Source: Discostella pseudostelligera (Eukaryota; Bacillariophyta; Thalassiosirophyceae; Thalassiosirales; Thalassiosiraceae). Taken from it: a stretch of 48,962 nt of DNA. Every line of letters begins with the position of its first letter. Positions within the stretch are counted from its first letter, which is position 1. The stretch is from assembly GCA_036940085.1 (NCBI GenBank), contig JALLBK010000003.1, positions 1 through 48,962 on the forward strand, in the 5' to 3' direction. Below are positions 11,510-21,692 of the stretch, in pieces. The notes under the pieces were generated by a model that ran no database searches, had not been told where the DNA came from, and saw only the letters and a list, made by a program, of their open reading frames with translations. The translations under genes were made by a program, and so were the position numbers.

Positions 11510-12688
11510 ATGAGGATTAATTCACTTTGTATCCTATCGCTGGTGGGTAGTGCCTCTGCCTTTTCATGCTCCATCACCAAGAATTTGGTGGTGCCGGGGC
11601 TTCAGAATGGAATGGACTTCTGTAAACTGGGAACGTCGGACCTGGAGGTTAGCAAGGTCTGCATGGGCACCATGACGTTTGGACAGCAAAACACACTAGA
11701 GGAGGGTGTGGAGCAGCTTAATCTCGCATTTGACAACTATGGTATTAATTTCATTGACACTGCAGAGCTTTATCCTGTTCCTGGGAAACCTGAAACTCAA
11801 GGCAAGACGGATCAGACCGTGGCAGCCTTCATGATGAACCGAAAGCGTAGCGACATTGTCTTAGCAACAAAGGTGTGCGGCTTCAGCGATCGCATGACTT
11901 GGATGCCTCGAAAAGAGCCAGGCACATCTACTGATTTAACGAAAGAACAAATTCTGTTCAGTGTGGATGCATCTCTGAAACGCTTAGGAACGGATTACAT
12001 TGATTTGCTGCAACTTCATTGGCCTGCGAGGTACACTGGTGGCTTATTCGGCCAACCCGATTTTTCTCCATCTCAAGTTAGAGAGTCTGTTCCCTTTGAG
12101 GAAACATTAGAAGCTCTGCAACATTTAGTGCAGGAAGGAAAAGTGAGATATGTTGGAGTGTCAAATGAAACCCCATACGGTGTATGCTCGTTGGTTGAAT
12201 TGTCAAAGAACAATCCTCAAAAATATCCCCTAATCGTTTCCATTCAAAATAGCTATTCTTTAGTTGTTCGTAAAGATTTTGAAGCTGGATTGGCCGAGGC
12301 ATGCTATCATCATCAAGTTGGTCTACTTCCGTACTCACCATTGGCGGGTGGTTCGCTGACGAACAAATATGCTGATAAGGAAAATGTACCAGAAAATGCT
12401 AGATACAAAATGTTCCCTGGCTTCATGGACCGTTACTACGGCAGTGAGAATGAGGCAGCGGTTAAAGCGTACAGTAATATAGCAACTGCTAAAGGTATGT
12501 CACCGGCGCAACTGGCACTGTCTTGGTGCTACCATCGTGAACATGTTGCATCAACAATTATTGGAGCGACATCCATCACCCAGCTGAAGGAGAATATCGA
12601 AGCGTATGATATTCGCCTTGATGACGAGACATTGGCTGATATCAACCGGGTCTACAAGAAATACACAGATCCGACTAAATTTGCATAA
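11510..12688 (+). CDS. Aldo-keto reductase, Tas-like, with plastid-type presequence
   Basis: A single exon of 392 residues. The N-terminus MRINSLCILSLVGSASAFSC is a signal peptide with predicted cleavage between Ala17 and Phe18, the ASAF-type motif that directs diatom proteins to the plastid. The mature part is an NADP-dependent aldo-keto reductase barrel of the Tas/KCNAB-like group: Asp and Tyr in DTAELYP, Lys in LATKVCGF and His in LLQLHWP form the usual catalytic tetrad, followed by VRYVGVSNETPYGV. It should reduce aldehydes or ketones, perhaps reactive carbonyls in the plastid; the substrate is unknown. The C-terminal cofactor segment STIIGATSITQLKENIEA is intact. Confidence 0.92.
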   Translation: MRINSLCILSLVGSASAFSCSITKNLVVPGLQNGMDFCKLGTSDLEVSKVCMGTMTFGQQNTLEEGVEQLNLAFDNYGINFIDTAELYPVPGKPETQGKTDQTVAAFMMNRKRSDIVLATKVCGFSDRMTWMPRKEPGTSTDLTKEQILFSVDASLKRLGTDYIDLLQLHWPARYTGGLFGQPDFSPSQVRESVPFEETLEALQHLVQEGKVRYVGVSNETPYGVCSLVELSKNNPQKYPLIVSIQNSYSLVVRKDFEAGLAEACYHHQVGLLPYSPLAGGSLTNKYADKENVPENARYKMFPGFMDRYYGSENEAAVKAYSNIATAKGMSPAQLALSWCYHREHVASTIIGATSITQLKENIEAYDIRLDDETLADINRVYKKYTDPTKFA

Positions 12689-12860
12689 TGTGGCTTTGAT
12701 GAATCTTTATTGAGAGTTAGTCGATACGGAGATTGCAAGGCATACAAAGTAACTCAAGGTAGAAATGGAACACTCTAGAGGCAGGAAATATAGAATTAGT
12801 TGCAGTAGAGCTTTCAGTTTGCAGTTAAGTATGTCCTTTCACTCAACCGTTCCTCATCAA

Positions 12861-15800
12861 TTATATTAGCCAAGTTATGTCGTTTGGTTTCAGGTCTGCG
12901 AACGATGCCGCCCATGGAGGGAGATCTACGGACATGTCAATAATCGCTCTCTTCTCTTCTTCATCAATCATTTGCCCAGAACATTCATCAAGCTTTTGCT
13001 CTTTGCTCTTATTCTCCTGCTCTCGATCCTCTAAAGTTAGGCGATACTTGTAAGTATGCAAATCAATTGCATGGCCACATGCAAGGAGCTGAGCCGCATT
13101 GAAAGATGCTTTAATTCCATCAATTCCACTGTTGCAGCATTGACACAGTTTAAGAGCAGCGTCCACATCATCGTCCTTAATTGTTTCTTCGTGAAGACAT
13201 TGCTTGGTGGCAGCAATTTGTTCTAGCATAGATTGGACTGAGAGTTCCCCTTGTTTTTTCATATCCTCGTAATTTGCTAAACCTCCATATTCTACGTCAT
13301 TGTGTATCGGATAGCCGATCAGTTGGAGATGTACACGGAGCTGGTGGCCACGCCCAGTTATTGGAGTGCAAGTAATTAGCGAGCAATCGGTTGCTTCATC
13401 GTACGCAATAAGTTTGAATCGGCTAACGGAATGTTTGCCATCACTCCGAATAGTTCGATGCATCATAGGATTCGAATCGTCGTTGCAGTCGCCTCCGAGT
13501 TTGTTTGTGCTTGATTCAAGCTGCACGGCTATGGGAGCATTCACTTCAATAACTTTCATATCATCACCACACCATTTGATCGAAGTGATACTATCATATT
13601 CGTTGGAGATCATTGGACTTTCAGAACACTTTACTGGAAATCTGCCTTTTACCCTGGCTAAATACAGCTTCATCACTGGCGGAAACTTTTGATCACGGGC
13701 ATTATTGCATGTCATGATACCTTGAATCACTCTCGCTACACTTGATGCGGTGGCACACATCAATAAACCACTTGTAGCACGATCAATACGATGAAGCGGA
13801 ATAAGAGACTTCGGCGACAGTCCCTCTTGGGCTTCCACCATCAGCAGGAGGGAATTGGCGTAATAGGGCCCGGCAGGATAAATCGGAACACTCGAGGGTT
13901 TGTTAATGCAATAAAGCACCGAGCTGGAAGTGTCTTTGCTGTTGGAGGAAAGTAAATTTGCCGGCAGGGTTTGCTTCGTCAGTGAAATCCTCGGTGGGAC
14001 GGCGACGGGAGGTTCATGCCAGTGCACAATGAGTTCAAGTGTATCCATATTTTGCAGTAGAGCATCTGATGTCTTCACAGGAACTCCGTTGACGCGGACT
14101 AGACCTGCAGCGATAAGTTTATTCATCCTTTCATCTCCATGCTCCCGAGCCAGGCCTTTTGTACTCTCGCCGAAATCATTATTTAACACCCATTTCACCG
14201 ACTTGTTGCACCATCGACCTTTAGCTCCAGAACGTAACGAGCGTACGACTGGAGGTGGAACTCGTAAGCCAGTTGAATCATCACGATGCTGGTAAGGCGG
14301 GCTGCTTAGTTGAAGTACAGCTATTTCAGACAAATCATTCTCACGCTTGAGACGCCTTCCTGGACGATGATTGGATGGCACGCGCGAACGCTTTTTTCGA
14401 TCTGTTCTGGCCTCAACTGCATTGTCTTTATTAGCAACGTCTTCCAGATTGCCGTCAAGGCACTCTTTGTATTTGTTCAACATCCTGGTACTGCCACCAT
14501 GAAATCCCCAGCAATCAGATGTGCAACTAGTAGACCCACAATGGCGACACCGCATTGCACAATCGTCGCCACTCACTGCATTTGTGTCATCGGTGAGCGA
14601 ACTTTCGATCTTTTCAATTTGTCTCCTCAAAGTCCGTCGCTTGTGCTTGCCCTTCTTCCCGGTACATAATAACTCTTTGTAGTGCAATTGTAACTGCTCA
14701 ATCTGCTGCTTACATTCCGCCACAGAGAATCCATGAATACTAGTGAAGTAGCATGAACTCAAATGAGAATGCATCGCGCAATGGAATTCGGCCCTGCACA
14801 CAGTAGTTACCGTGGCGGAATTGGCACCATCATCACTCGAAGTCAATGGCAGCCCACGGAGGGCTGTTTGTTGCTCATGCACATCCTGCTGACATGTTTC
14901 ACATATCAAAATGGGCTCGCGACACACTGTGCATACGCACGCCGGATGGAATACATCGTAGGGACAGGTGCAGTACTGACACTTTCCGATAATGTTTGAT
15001 GACGATCTCGATGATGACGTATCTTTGTCATTCATATACCCATCAATTCCATGGCCCTTGGCATCTAGTGCTCCCCGTCTATCAAACACAAAGTTTTTGC
15101 CCATGAAAAGGCATTCATTAGTTCCATCTTCCTTCCTTGTCTCTGTATCTTCACATCCGACACTATCTGGTGGCAATGCATCACGACCGAACTCTTCCAA
15201 ATATTTATGAATACCTCCTTTTAAATGATAAACGCCTTTATTGTGCGGTACAACTTGTCGAATGAACGCCGATGCCTTTTCACATCGGATCCCACCAGTG
15301 CAGTACATTAATATCCGTTTATTGCTCAACAATGATTGATGCGAGGAAGATGATGATACTACTTTCTTTCCAACGTCGTCGGATACTGCCACGTCTGATG
15401 GAGCCGAATTTTCTCTTACCCACTTGGGGAATTGAGCAAATGTGGTAGTTTGTGGATCAATAGATATGCCTGGTGCAAAGGCGCCGATTTGACATTCTTT
15501 GTGATTACGAACATCAATCAGTACTGTCTCGACATCGTCTTTTTCATCATCATCGTTGGGATAACCCCCCTGCATTTGCTTCCTCTTACGCTTTTCCATC
15601 AATGCTTGTATCTCCTGGTGCCATTCTTTCGGAGTTAAATATCCCACAGAAGTATCATTTGTAGAAATTCCGATGAAGGCACCACCACTCGATATGATCT
15701 CCTTGACAATTTTGATGTGTAAATCCGGAAACCAATTCTCATCTCCCTCCCTACTACTACTTTCAAAGTCTTTACTCGACGACGAAGGAGGAGACCATGA

Positions 15801-16223
15801 ACTCCACTTGAAATCATTGGGACTATCCAAGAACAATTGGGGTAGATTTAACTTGGCGAAGAATTGTTCAGATGCATTACGAAAAGCCTGGATGTATTCC
15901 TTCCTCCGTTGGTCGACAACACTAGCAATTGTAGTGACATCAGCACCCAGCATGCACATCACATAAGCATCCAAATCTTCTTTGGACCCTGCCAATGTTC
16001 CGTTAATACCCTCGGAATCATTGGACAATCCGATTAATATCCGACCTGTTAATTGAAGCGATGCACATAATTTTTTCGTAGCTTGACGGTAGGATTCGAG
16101 TACGCCTGGATTGTCGGAGAGGGGATGGTATTTGTAGAAGAGAATGCAATATTGCTTGTTCGCGGAGCCGAGCTGCTGGTCTGACATTTTAGTGAAATTC
16201 GTCTGATGGGTGGAGCCAGCCAT
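12861..16223 (-). CDS. TrhO-type rhodanese tRNA hydroxylase fused to RluA-type pseudouridine synthase
   Basis: A single exon of 1120 residues from the first ATG (16223). Residues about 20-150 match the N-terminal domain of TrhO/YceA (YCILFYKYHPL, LTGRILIGLSNDSEGINGT). A rhodanese domain follows, with IDVRNHKE and the active loop YCTGGIRCEKAS (Cys308), then the Cys-rich tail (CQYCTCPYDVFHP, CTVCREPILICETCQQ) and a second cluster RCRHCGSTSCTSDCWGFHGG. The C-terminal half is an S4-like segment (LIAAGLVRVNGVPVKTSDAL) plus an RluA/RPUSD domain: HRIDRATSG at 811-819 with catalytic Asp814, and GRGHQLRVHLQLIGYPIHND. TrhO makes 5-hydroxyuridine at tRNA position 34. RluA/Pus9-type enzymes make pseudouridine, often in tRNA. 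One frame carries both with no internal stop. The RluA target is not known. Confidence 0.85.
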   Translation of the reverse strand: MAGSTHQTNFTKMSDQQLGSANKQYCILFYKYHPLSDNPGVLESYRQATKKLCASLQLTGRILIGLSNDSEGINGTLAGSKEDLDAYVMCMLGADVTTIASVVDQRRKEYIQAFRNASEQFFAKLNLPQLFLDSPNDFKWSSWSPPSSSSKDFESSSREGDENWFPDLHIKIVKEIISSGGAFIGISTNDTSVGYLTPKEWHQEIQALMEKRKRKQMQGGYPNDDDEKDDVETVLIDVRNHKECQIGAFAPGISIDPQTTTFAQFPKWVRENSAPSDVAVSDDVGKKVVSSSSSHQSLLSNKRILMYCTGGIRCEKASAFIRQVVPHNKGVYHLKGGIHKYLEEFGRDALPPDSVGCEDTETRKEDGTNECLFMGKNFVFDRRGALDAKGHGIDGYMNDKDTSSSRSSSNIIGKCQYCTCPYDVFHPACVCTVCREPILICETCQQDVHEQQTALRGLPLTSSDDGANSATVTTVCRAEFHCAMHSHLSSCYFTSIHGFSVAECKQQIEQLQLHYKELLCTGKKGKHKRRTLRRQIEKIESSLTDDTNAVSGDDCAMRCRHCGSTSCTSDCWGFHGGSTRMLNKYKECLDGNLEDVANKDNAVEARTDRKKRSRVPSNHRPGRRLKRENDLSEIAVLQLSSPPYQHRDDSTGLRVPPPVVRSLRSGAKGRWCNKSVKWVLNNDFGESTKGLAREHGDERMNKLIAAGLVRVNGVPVKTSDALLQNMDTLELIVHWHEPPVAVPPRISLTKQTLPANLLSSNSKDTSSSVLYCINKPSSVPIYPAGPYYANSLLLMVEAQEGLSPKSLIPLHRIDRATSGLLMCATASSVARVIQGIMTCNNARDQKFPPVMKLYLARVKGRFPVKCSESPMISNEYDSITSIKWCGDDMKVIEVNAPIAVQLESSTNKLGGDCNDDSNPMMHRTIRSDGKHSVSRFKLIAYDEATDCSLITCTPITGRGHQLRVHLQLIGYPIHNDVEYGGLANYEDMKKQGELSVQSMLEQIAATKQCLHEETIKDDDVDAALKLCQCCNSGIDGIKASFNAAQLLACGHAIDLHTYKYRLTLEDREQENKSKEQKLDECSGQMIDEEEKRAIIDMSVDLPPWAASFADLKPNDITWLI

Positions 16224-16651
16224 TGCGGGCCATTGCAATGGCACGAATCAACAACCCACAGTGAAAGCAATCCAACTGCCGCTTTCAACCACCCAGTAGT
16301 TCAGTAGAACATAAACCTAATATGTAGGAGTGGCAAGGGCAATGGGCAATGGCCGTGTCGGCCGTCGGTCGGTATTGATGGGTGGCTGTGAGAATGGCGG
16401 GAAGAAAAGTATCGCGATTATGTGGCGATTCATAAATGGCGGGAAGAACATTGTGGCGATAATGAGGCGATAATACCCACGTTGCCGCGAAAATGGCGGG
16501 AAGCCATTAAAGAGAATCGTCGGTCGATTGAAAAAATTGTATCGAGGTCGATGAAATGAAACAATATGAATGGTACCCCTTTGAAGCGTTGAATTGTCAA
16601 ATAATTCATCGGCATTGAACTTAGGTGCATCACTATCAATATGATATCAAT
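16224..16651. promoter_or_regulatory. Divergent promoter TrhO-RluA / ATG9 with three ATGGCGGGAAG sites
   Basis: 428 bp between first ATGs. The 11-mer ATGGCGGGAAG occurs at 16394-16404, 16436-16446 and 16493-16503, all in the same orientation and 42-57 bp apart, interspersed with TGGCGAT/AGGCGAT half-like motifs (16423, 16454, 16466). The 11-mer matches an E2F/DP core. No small gene is supported. Confidence 0.6.
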
Positions 16652-19638
16652 ATGAAGCGTGAAAAACGGAGCAGTAACAGTGGTGGCAATCATTGGTTAT
16701 GGCGCGACATGTATTCCGTCGCCGAATACGAGGAGGAAGAGGAGGACTTGACAGATTTTGGATTGCAGCATTTGACATCGGACGAACATCACAATCGACA
16801 TCATCATTATCAGCAGCAGCACTGCCACCATGGCAATGCATATTACTCTCCACTAATAGAAAATGATCACACCGTCGACGATATAATTCGCAATCCCATG
16901 GAAGAATCACTTATATTGTCATCTCATCGGAGAAATCTGCCAACCAAATACGACAATGAAAATAATATCGACGAAGCATCGGGAGCATTCGTTCTCTTAA
17001 AACGGCTCAAACTCCTTCCAAAAAATGATGGCTACGCATACGTGTCTGATTTAGATGCATTCTTTTCCTCCTTGTACAATTATTATTTCATGCGCGGACT
17101 AGGTGCCATTGTAGGGAAGGGTATTGTCGAAATCATTTCACTGTTCTTCACATTGTGGCTAAGTTTGGTCTTATTTGCCTACATTGATTGGAGGGGATTG
17201 AGTCAATGCAATGATGAGAATACATGCCATGGTTCCTTTATGGAGTCGTATATTATTCAAAATCCCTTCTCTACGGGAGGATCCATCATGAGAAATTCTT
17301 GGATTGTCATGTATTGCCTCCTCTTCTCGGCTTATGGATTCGTTTGCTTAATGCAATTTGGTCATACCGTTGCTGCATCACTGGAATGCAAGATATTTCT
17401 GGAGGAGGTACTGGGGGTTAGCGATAGAGACTTGGAAGTAGGAGGAGTGGAATGGGGAGACATTGTAGAGAGGATGTCTGCTGCTCAGCGGATGGGGAAA
17501 TGTCGTGTGGCCATTCTACCGGGGAAAATGGGAACCGGTGAGGGTGATGTTGGTGTGTCACAGTCAAAAATTGGTGCATCAATGAACGGACACGAAGAGG
17601 ATACAGATGGTCCTACGGGTCATTTGGTTGTGGCCCAACGAATTATGCGCAGAGAGAATTACATGATTGCATTCATCAACAAGGGACTACTTGATCTAAC
17701 GATCCCAAACCTCCCACCACGGCTATGGCCTTTAACGTTGTTGGCAAACAAACCCAAAGAAGAAAAGACCGCATTATTTTCAAAGAGCATTGAATGGAGC
17801 CTATATTTCTGCGTCCTCAACTACATGTTCAATCATTCTCGGAAGGTCCGACCGGCTTTTTATGGCGACCCTAATTCGCTTCGAAGGCGGTTTATATTCT
17901 GCGGTGTGGCTCATGCGGTGTTCATGCCGTTCTTATTGTTCTTCGTGACACTGCACTTTTTCATGTCCAATGTTTATAATTGGCAGTCCACAAAAGAATA
18001 TTTCGGTCCAAGAGAATGGTCGTCGATGGCACGTTGGACGTTTCGAGAGTTCAATGAATTGCCTCACTCGTTTGAGAGGAGAATGGCGCCTTCGTACAAA
18101 TCTGCATCCGCATATATTGACATGTTTGGTAGACCAAGTCCATTGAAGGTGGCAGTAGGACGTCTGCTGGTGTTTGTTTCTGGGTCACTTGGTACATTAC
18201 TACTCACGTTCGCGGCCATCAACGATGCTATTTTGTTACACGTCAAGATTGGGCAATGGAACCTCCTTTGGTTTGCAGGTATTGTCGCCGCATGTTTCTC
18301 CGTCGGTAAAGGCATGCTTCCTGACGCAAACAATCCGCATTTAGGCCATGCTCGTCGCAATTTAATCAATGATATGAATTTGGAGTTGGAAAGGTTAGCA
18401 ACCCACACACACTATCTTCCAGATTCGTGGAGAGGGAAAGCAGCGGACGACAAGACGAAGAAGTTGTTTTCCTCCATGTTTCAATACAAAGCCAATCATT
18501 TCGCAATGGAAATATTATCTATCATGGCAGCGCCGCTGATTCTTTGTATATCATTGCCTCAATGCGCTGACAATCTCTGCTGCTTCATCCGCGACTCCAA
18601 GGTGGAGGTCTCGAGCGTTGGTGACGTGGTTGGATATTCAACATTCGATTTTGACTCTTTCGAGGATGAGAATTGGAGAGGCAAGAGTGGATTGGACCTC
18701 AGTTCCAAATTATCCATGCGCGATACTGATGAGCTCATACAAAAAGTCAATGATAGACCAAAATCAAGACACGGAAAGATGGAAATGTCGTTTTTCAACT
18801 TCAAAGGGGTGTATCCAAATTGGAGAATGCTTTCATCTGGAAAGAATCTCGTGAATAGAATTGAATCATTCCGTCGAAGTCAGGACATTGCTCTTGCTCG
18901 CGAAAGAAGGCTTCACATAGAAGCAGCTGCTGCACAGTTGGAAACACTCCGGCGTCTTGAGCTGGATAGAGAGAAGAGAGCATTTGCCCGTCGAGCAGGA
19001 TCAGGACCAGACAGCGGCGGAGGTGGAGTTAGATATGTCAACCTATCTGATGATGCAGTGAGTGATCTTGGTTCATTTGGCTCGTTGCCACAAAATCATG
19101 GTGGGTTGCATCATCAGCGAGCCCACTTAGACGAATCCGCACATTCGTTTGCGCCTCCAATCCATGCGTTTGCGCATTCAGCTATCATCCATGGGGAAAA
19201 TGCAGACGACTATTCGCCAAGACCATTATCAGGTTATATGCAAAGTAATAGTCATGCGCAGGGAAGTGCGCTTGAACTCTCGATGGAATTGAGAGGCTTA
19301 TTGAATGCATCTACTCTCTATGACCCATCCGCATCACAACAATCCTTCACCGGAAGTTTAGTCCCAATTGATGATCCATCAACATCGATACTAGATGTTA
19401 GATCAGACCAACAGGTAAATACCTGCTTATACTCTTTGCACATTGAACTGTAGGATCTGTCACCAACCTTTTCCTTTCTCAACGTAGTATTTGTGGCTTG
19501 ATCGTTATCATTCCGAGAACGCAAACGACTGACAATCAGACAGAAGCCGTGCCTTTGATAGCTCATCACATTCATCGCAACAATACACACGCTGAAATGA
19601 TGCAACGTCTCGCCTTTGTTGAGCTGAGAAGAATGTAA
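16652..19638 (+). CDS. ATG9: Autophagy protein ATG9 (lipid scramblase)
   Basis: Two exons, 16652-19414 and 19540-19638, give 953 residues. The first ATG is 16652; the nine codons before it are open but lack ATG. The core follows ATG9: LDAFFSSLYNYYFMRGLGAI, membrane segments IISLFFTLWLSLVLFAYIDW, VMYCLLFSAYGFVCLMQF, HAVFMPFLLFFVTLHFFM and LLLTFAAINDAILLHV, and the late block ANHFAMEILSIMAAPLILC. ATG9 supplies and scrambles lipids for the growing autophagosome. The C-terminal tail is long, polar and Gln/Ser/His-rich. A donor at 19415 (CAG/GTAAAT) and acceptor at 19539 add 32 residues (TEAVPLIAHHIHRNN...AEMMQRLAFVELRRM). Without splicing the frame would end at 19453 after a few unlikely residues. 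The stop sits 4 bp from that of the convergent transporter gene. Confidence 0.85.
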
Positions 19639-19642
19639 GTTG

Positions 19643-21324
19643 CTATGATTCCTTTTTCGAAATCTCATCATCTGACTTATTCCGTTCTGCAACCAACCGC
19701 TCGGCTTCCTCCTTACTTGGAATTCTGCAGTGAACATCATAAGGAAGTTTGTGATTGCACGGCTTTACACAATTGCTTATAAAAGCAGATACAGAACTTA
19801 CTGATTGCTAAGGCCAACTGCCGATGAAAACCATCCTAATGTGACTAGCAAAGTCAAACCTGGCAGCCACGCGCGACCGCTAAACGAGAAATGAAGACCC
19901 GATAGTATAAGAGCCATTCCTGACTTCCCGAATCTATTAGCAAATACAGCAATAACCTCTTTGCCCTTGAATCGAGCTTCAAATGGGAGTGGAACGTACG
20001 CCATTTCTGCCAAAACATTACGCATCGAGTAATCCACTGTTTTTGCAGTAAGAAAACTAATTGCAATCAAGTACAATGCCGAGGACGAGGATGATATTGC
20101 CAGCTTGCTCGTGAAAACAGACGTGGGAAAGAATGGAGCAACTGCGCACAATAAAGGCAGCATTGGCATCAACCTCCACAATATCTTGGGCTCTACCCTT
20201 TGCGACAATCTAGGCATAATTAGAAATTGAAATATAGTCGACAATCCATTGACTGACGCGTAAAAGTTGCCAGTCCATGCGGCACGTTTTGCATCGTCGG
20301 TGACAACATCTTTAAGCCGGGTAACCATGCTTGTGTTCAGGATTGTAGAAAGGCTTTGGAAAGTCAGTACCTCGAAGAAGAGTGCACCGAGGGTGGGCAC
20401 TCGACGGAACAAGCCGATGCCGTTTCTTACTTGACTCAGAAGTGAATTGCTTGTGCTTTGCTCTAATGCGTCAGCATCTGATGTTGATGATTGTGTTTGA
20501 TGCACTTTCGTCTTTTTCTCCGATCGTTTTTTCATTTCTATCGAAGGATCGAATCCATGCCTCTCCGATAGGGAGTACGCCCAATCCTCCAGAGCGCAAG
20601 TGCAAGTAAGTGAAATGGCAGCCATTACCAACAAACCCGAAAGACCAACCCGACCAACAATCTTAGAAACACTCGCACCAGCAATCATGCTCGATATAGA
20701 ACTCATACCAGCAATATAACTGTAGTACTTTCCAGCCTGGGTCGGTGTGAAAATGCTGCCAAGGAACGACCACTGTTGCGCGTACAGCAAATGTGCATAG
20801 CTGTTCTGAAATATAAATGACGCCCATATGACCAATTGAGATAATTTCCATGACGAAAGAAACTTAATATTTGCCCATCCAGCATTGTATTGCATGGTCG
20901 ATACTGCCATTCCCGAAATTGCTAGCATGAATATGCATAAGCAGGTAGTGTTCCGCAATGCCATGCGCGGTCCGTTAGCATCTAGCTGTTTCGCATAAAC
21001 TAATAGTAATGCCATGGAAGCTGGACTAACCAATGTCATTGCTAATGGATAATACGAGCCCGAGGATGCACCGAAGCCCAGTGAAGTTGATGTGAATAAA
21101 GCCATGTTTGATCCACGTGCAAATTCATAACCGAAGAAATGTAAAGCCATGGCAGATGCCATTGCAAGTCCTGATTTTTCCTTTGGTGCGACATTCATAA
21201 TTGAGAGACCTTTGGAGAAGTGGGTTGGGAGGAGAAGAGGAGAAGTTGGAGGTTTGGTAGCCATGATGGCGGTGGCAACGGATGCGTACGATGGGCCCGA
21301 GGAAGAGGACGTCGGCATTAACAT
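19643..21324 (-). CDS. Npt/TLC-family nucleotide (ATP/ADP) transporter-like membrane protein
   Basis: Two exons (21324-19802 and 19724-19643) encode 534 residues; the short second exon adds a polar tail (IPSKEEAERLVAERN...). The protein is highly hydrophobic with about ten to twelve membrane segments. The segment EMAYVPLPFEARFKGKEV followed by NRFGKSGMALILSGL matches the conserved TLC signature of bacterial and plastid nucleotide transporters (AYIPLDxExKxKGK...GKSG). Canonical members exchange ATP for ADP or take up nucleotides across plastid or bacterial membranes. Conservation is partial, so substrate is open and an MFS relative cannot be excluded. Met21 (MATKPP) is an alternative start. 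No ASAF motif was seen. Confidence 0.65.
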
Positions 21325-21692
21325 CGCGAGGTGGAGTGAATGTGGATGTTTGATGCGATAGATGGACGTGACGAATTTTGTTTATGATGTCATGTGGCTT
21401 GGTGTTGTTGTGGTTGAGAGGTTGGCGGCGACGGCCAGTGTGACATGGAATACTGATTCCAACGCCTAGAAATGGCGGGAGGGAGGAAAAAGGGCGGGAA
21501 ACCAAAATGACGTGGCGGGCCAAAATAAACGTGGATTTAGCGGGAGAAGAGGTTCTTTTGTCGACGTCATCTCCAACGTCAACGTCATGCTGACGTTTCG
21601 TGTATGCTAATGAATGAAACATCGGCATGATGATCCCTCGCCGCCATAAACATCATCATTAGTAATCTCCAATCTGCATCATCAGCATCAGC
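21325..21692. promoter_or_regulatory. Divergent promoter transporter / CobW with CRE-like cluster and E2F-like sites
   Basis: 368 bp between starts. TGACGT occurs at 21508-21513 and 21591-21596, and ACGTCA at 21564-21569, 21576-21581 and 21582-21587: five CRE-half hexamers in 90 bp, two of them directly adjoining. E2F-like elements include ATGGCGGGAGG from 21472, GGCGGGAAAC at 21493-21502 and TTTAGCGGGAG from 21535. The combination suggests bZIP and E2F-type control of both genes; this is inference from motifs. Confidence 0.6.

Noticed and set aside
16625..16651. Nine-codon upstream extension of ATG9, and seven codons (16244-16224) upstream of the TrhO-RluA ATG
   Set aside because: Both open with GTG rather than ATG; the first ATG was used in each case.
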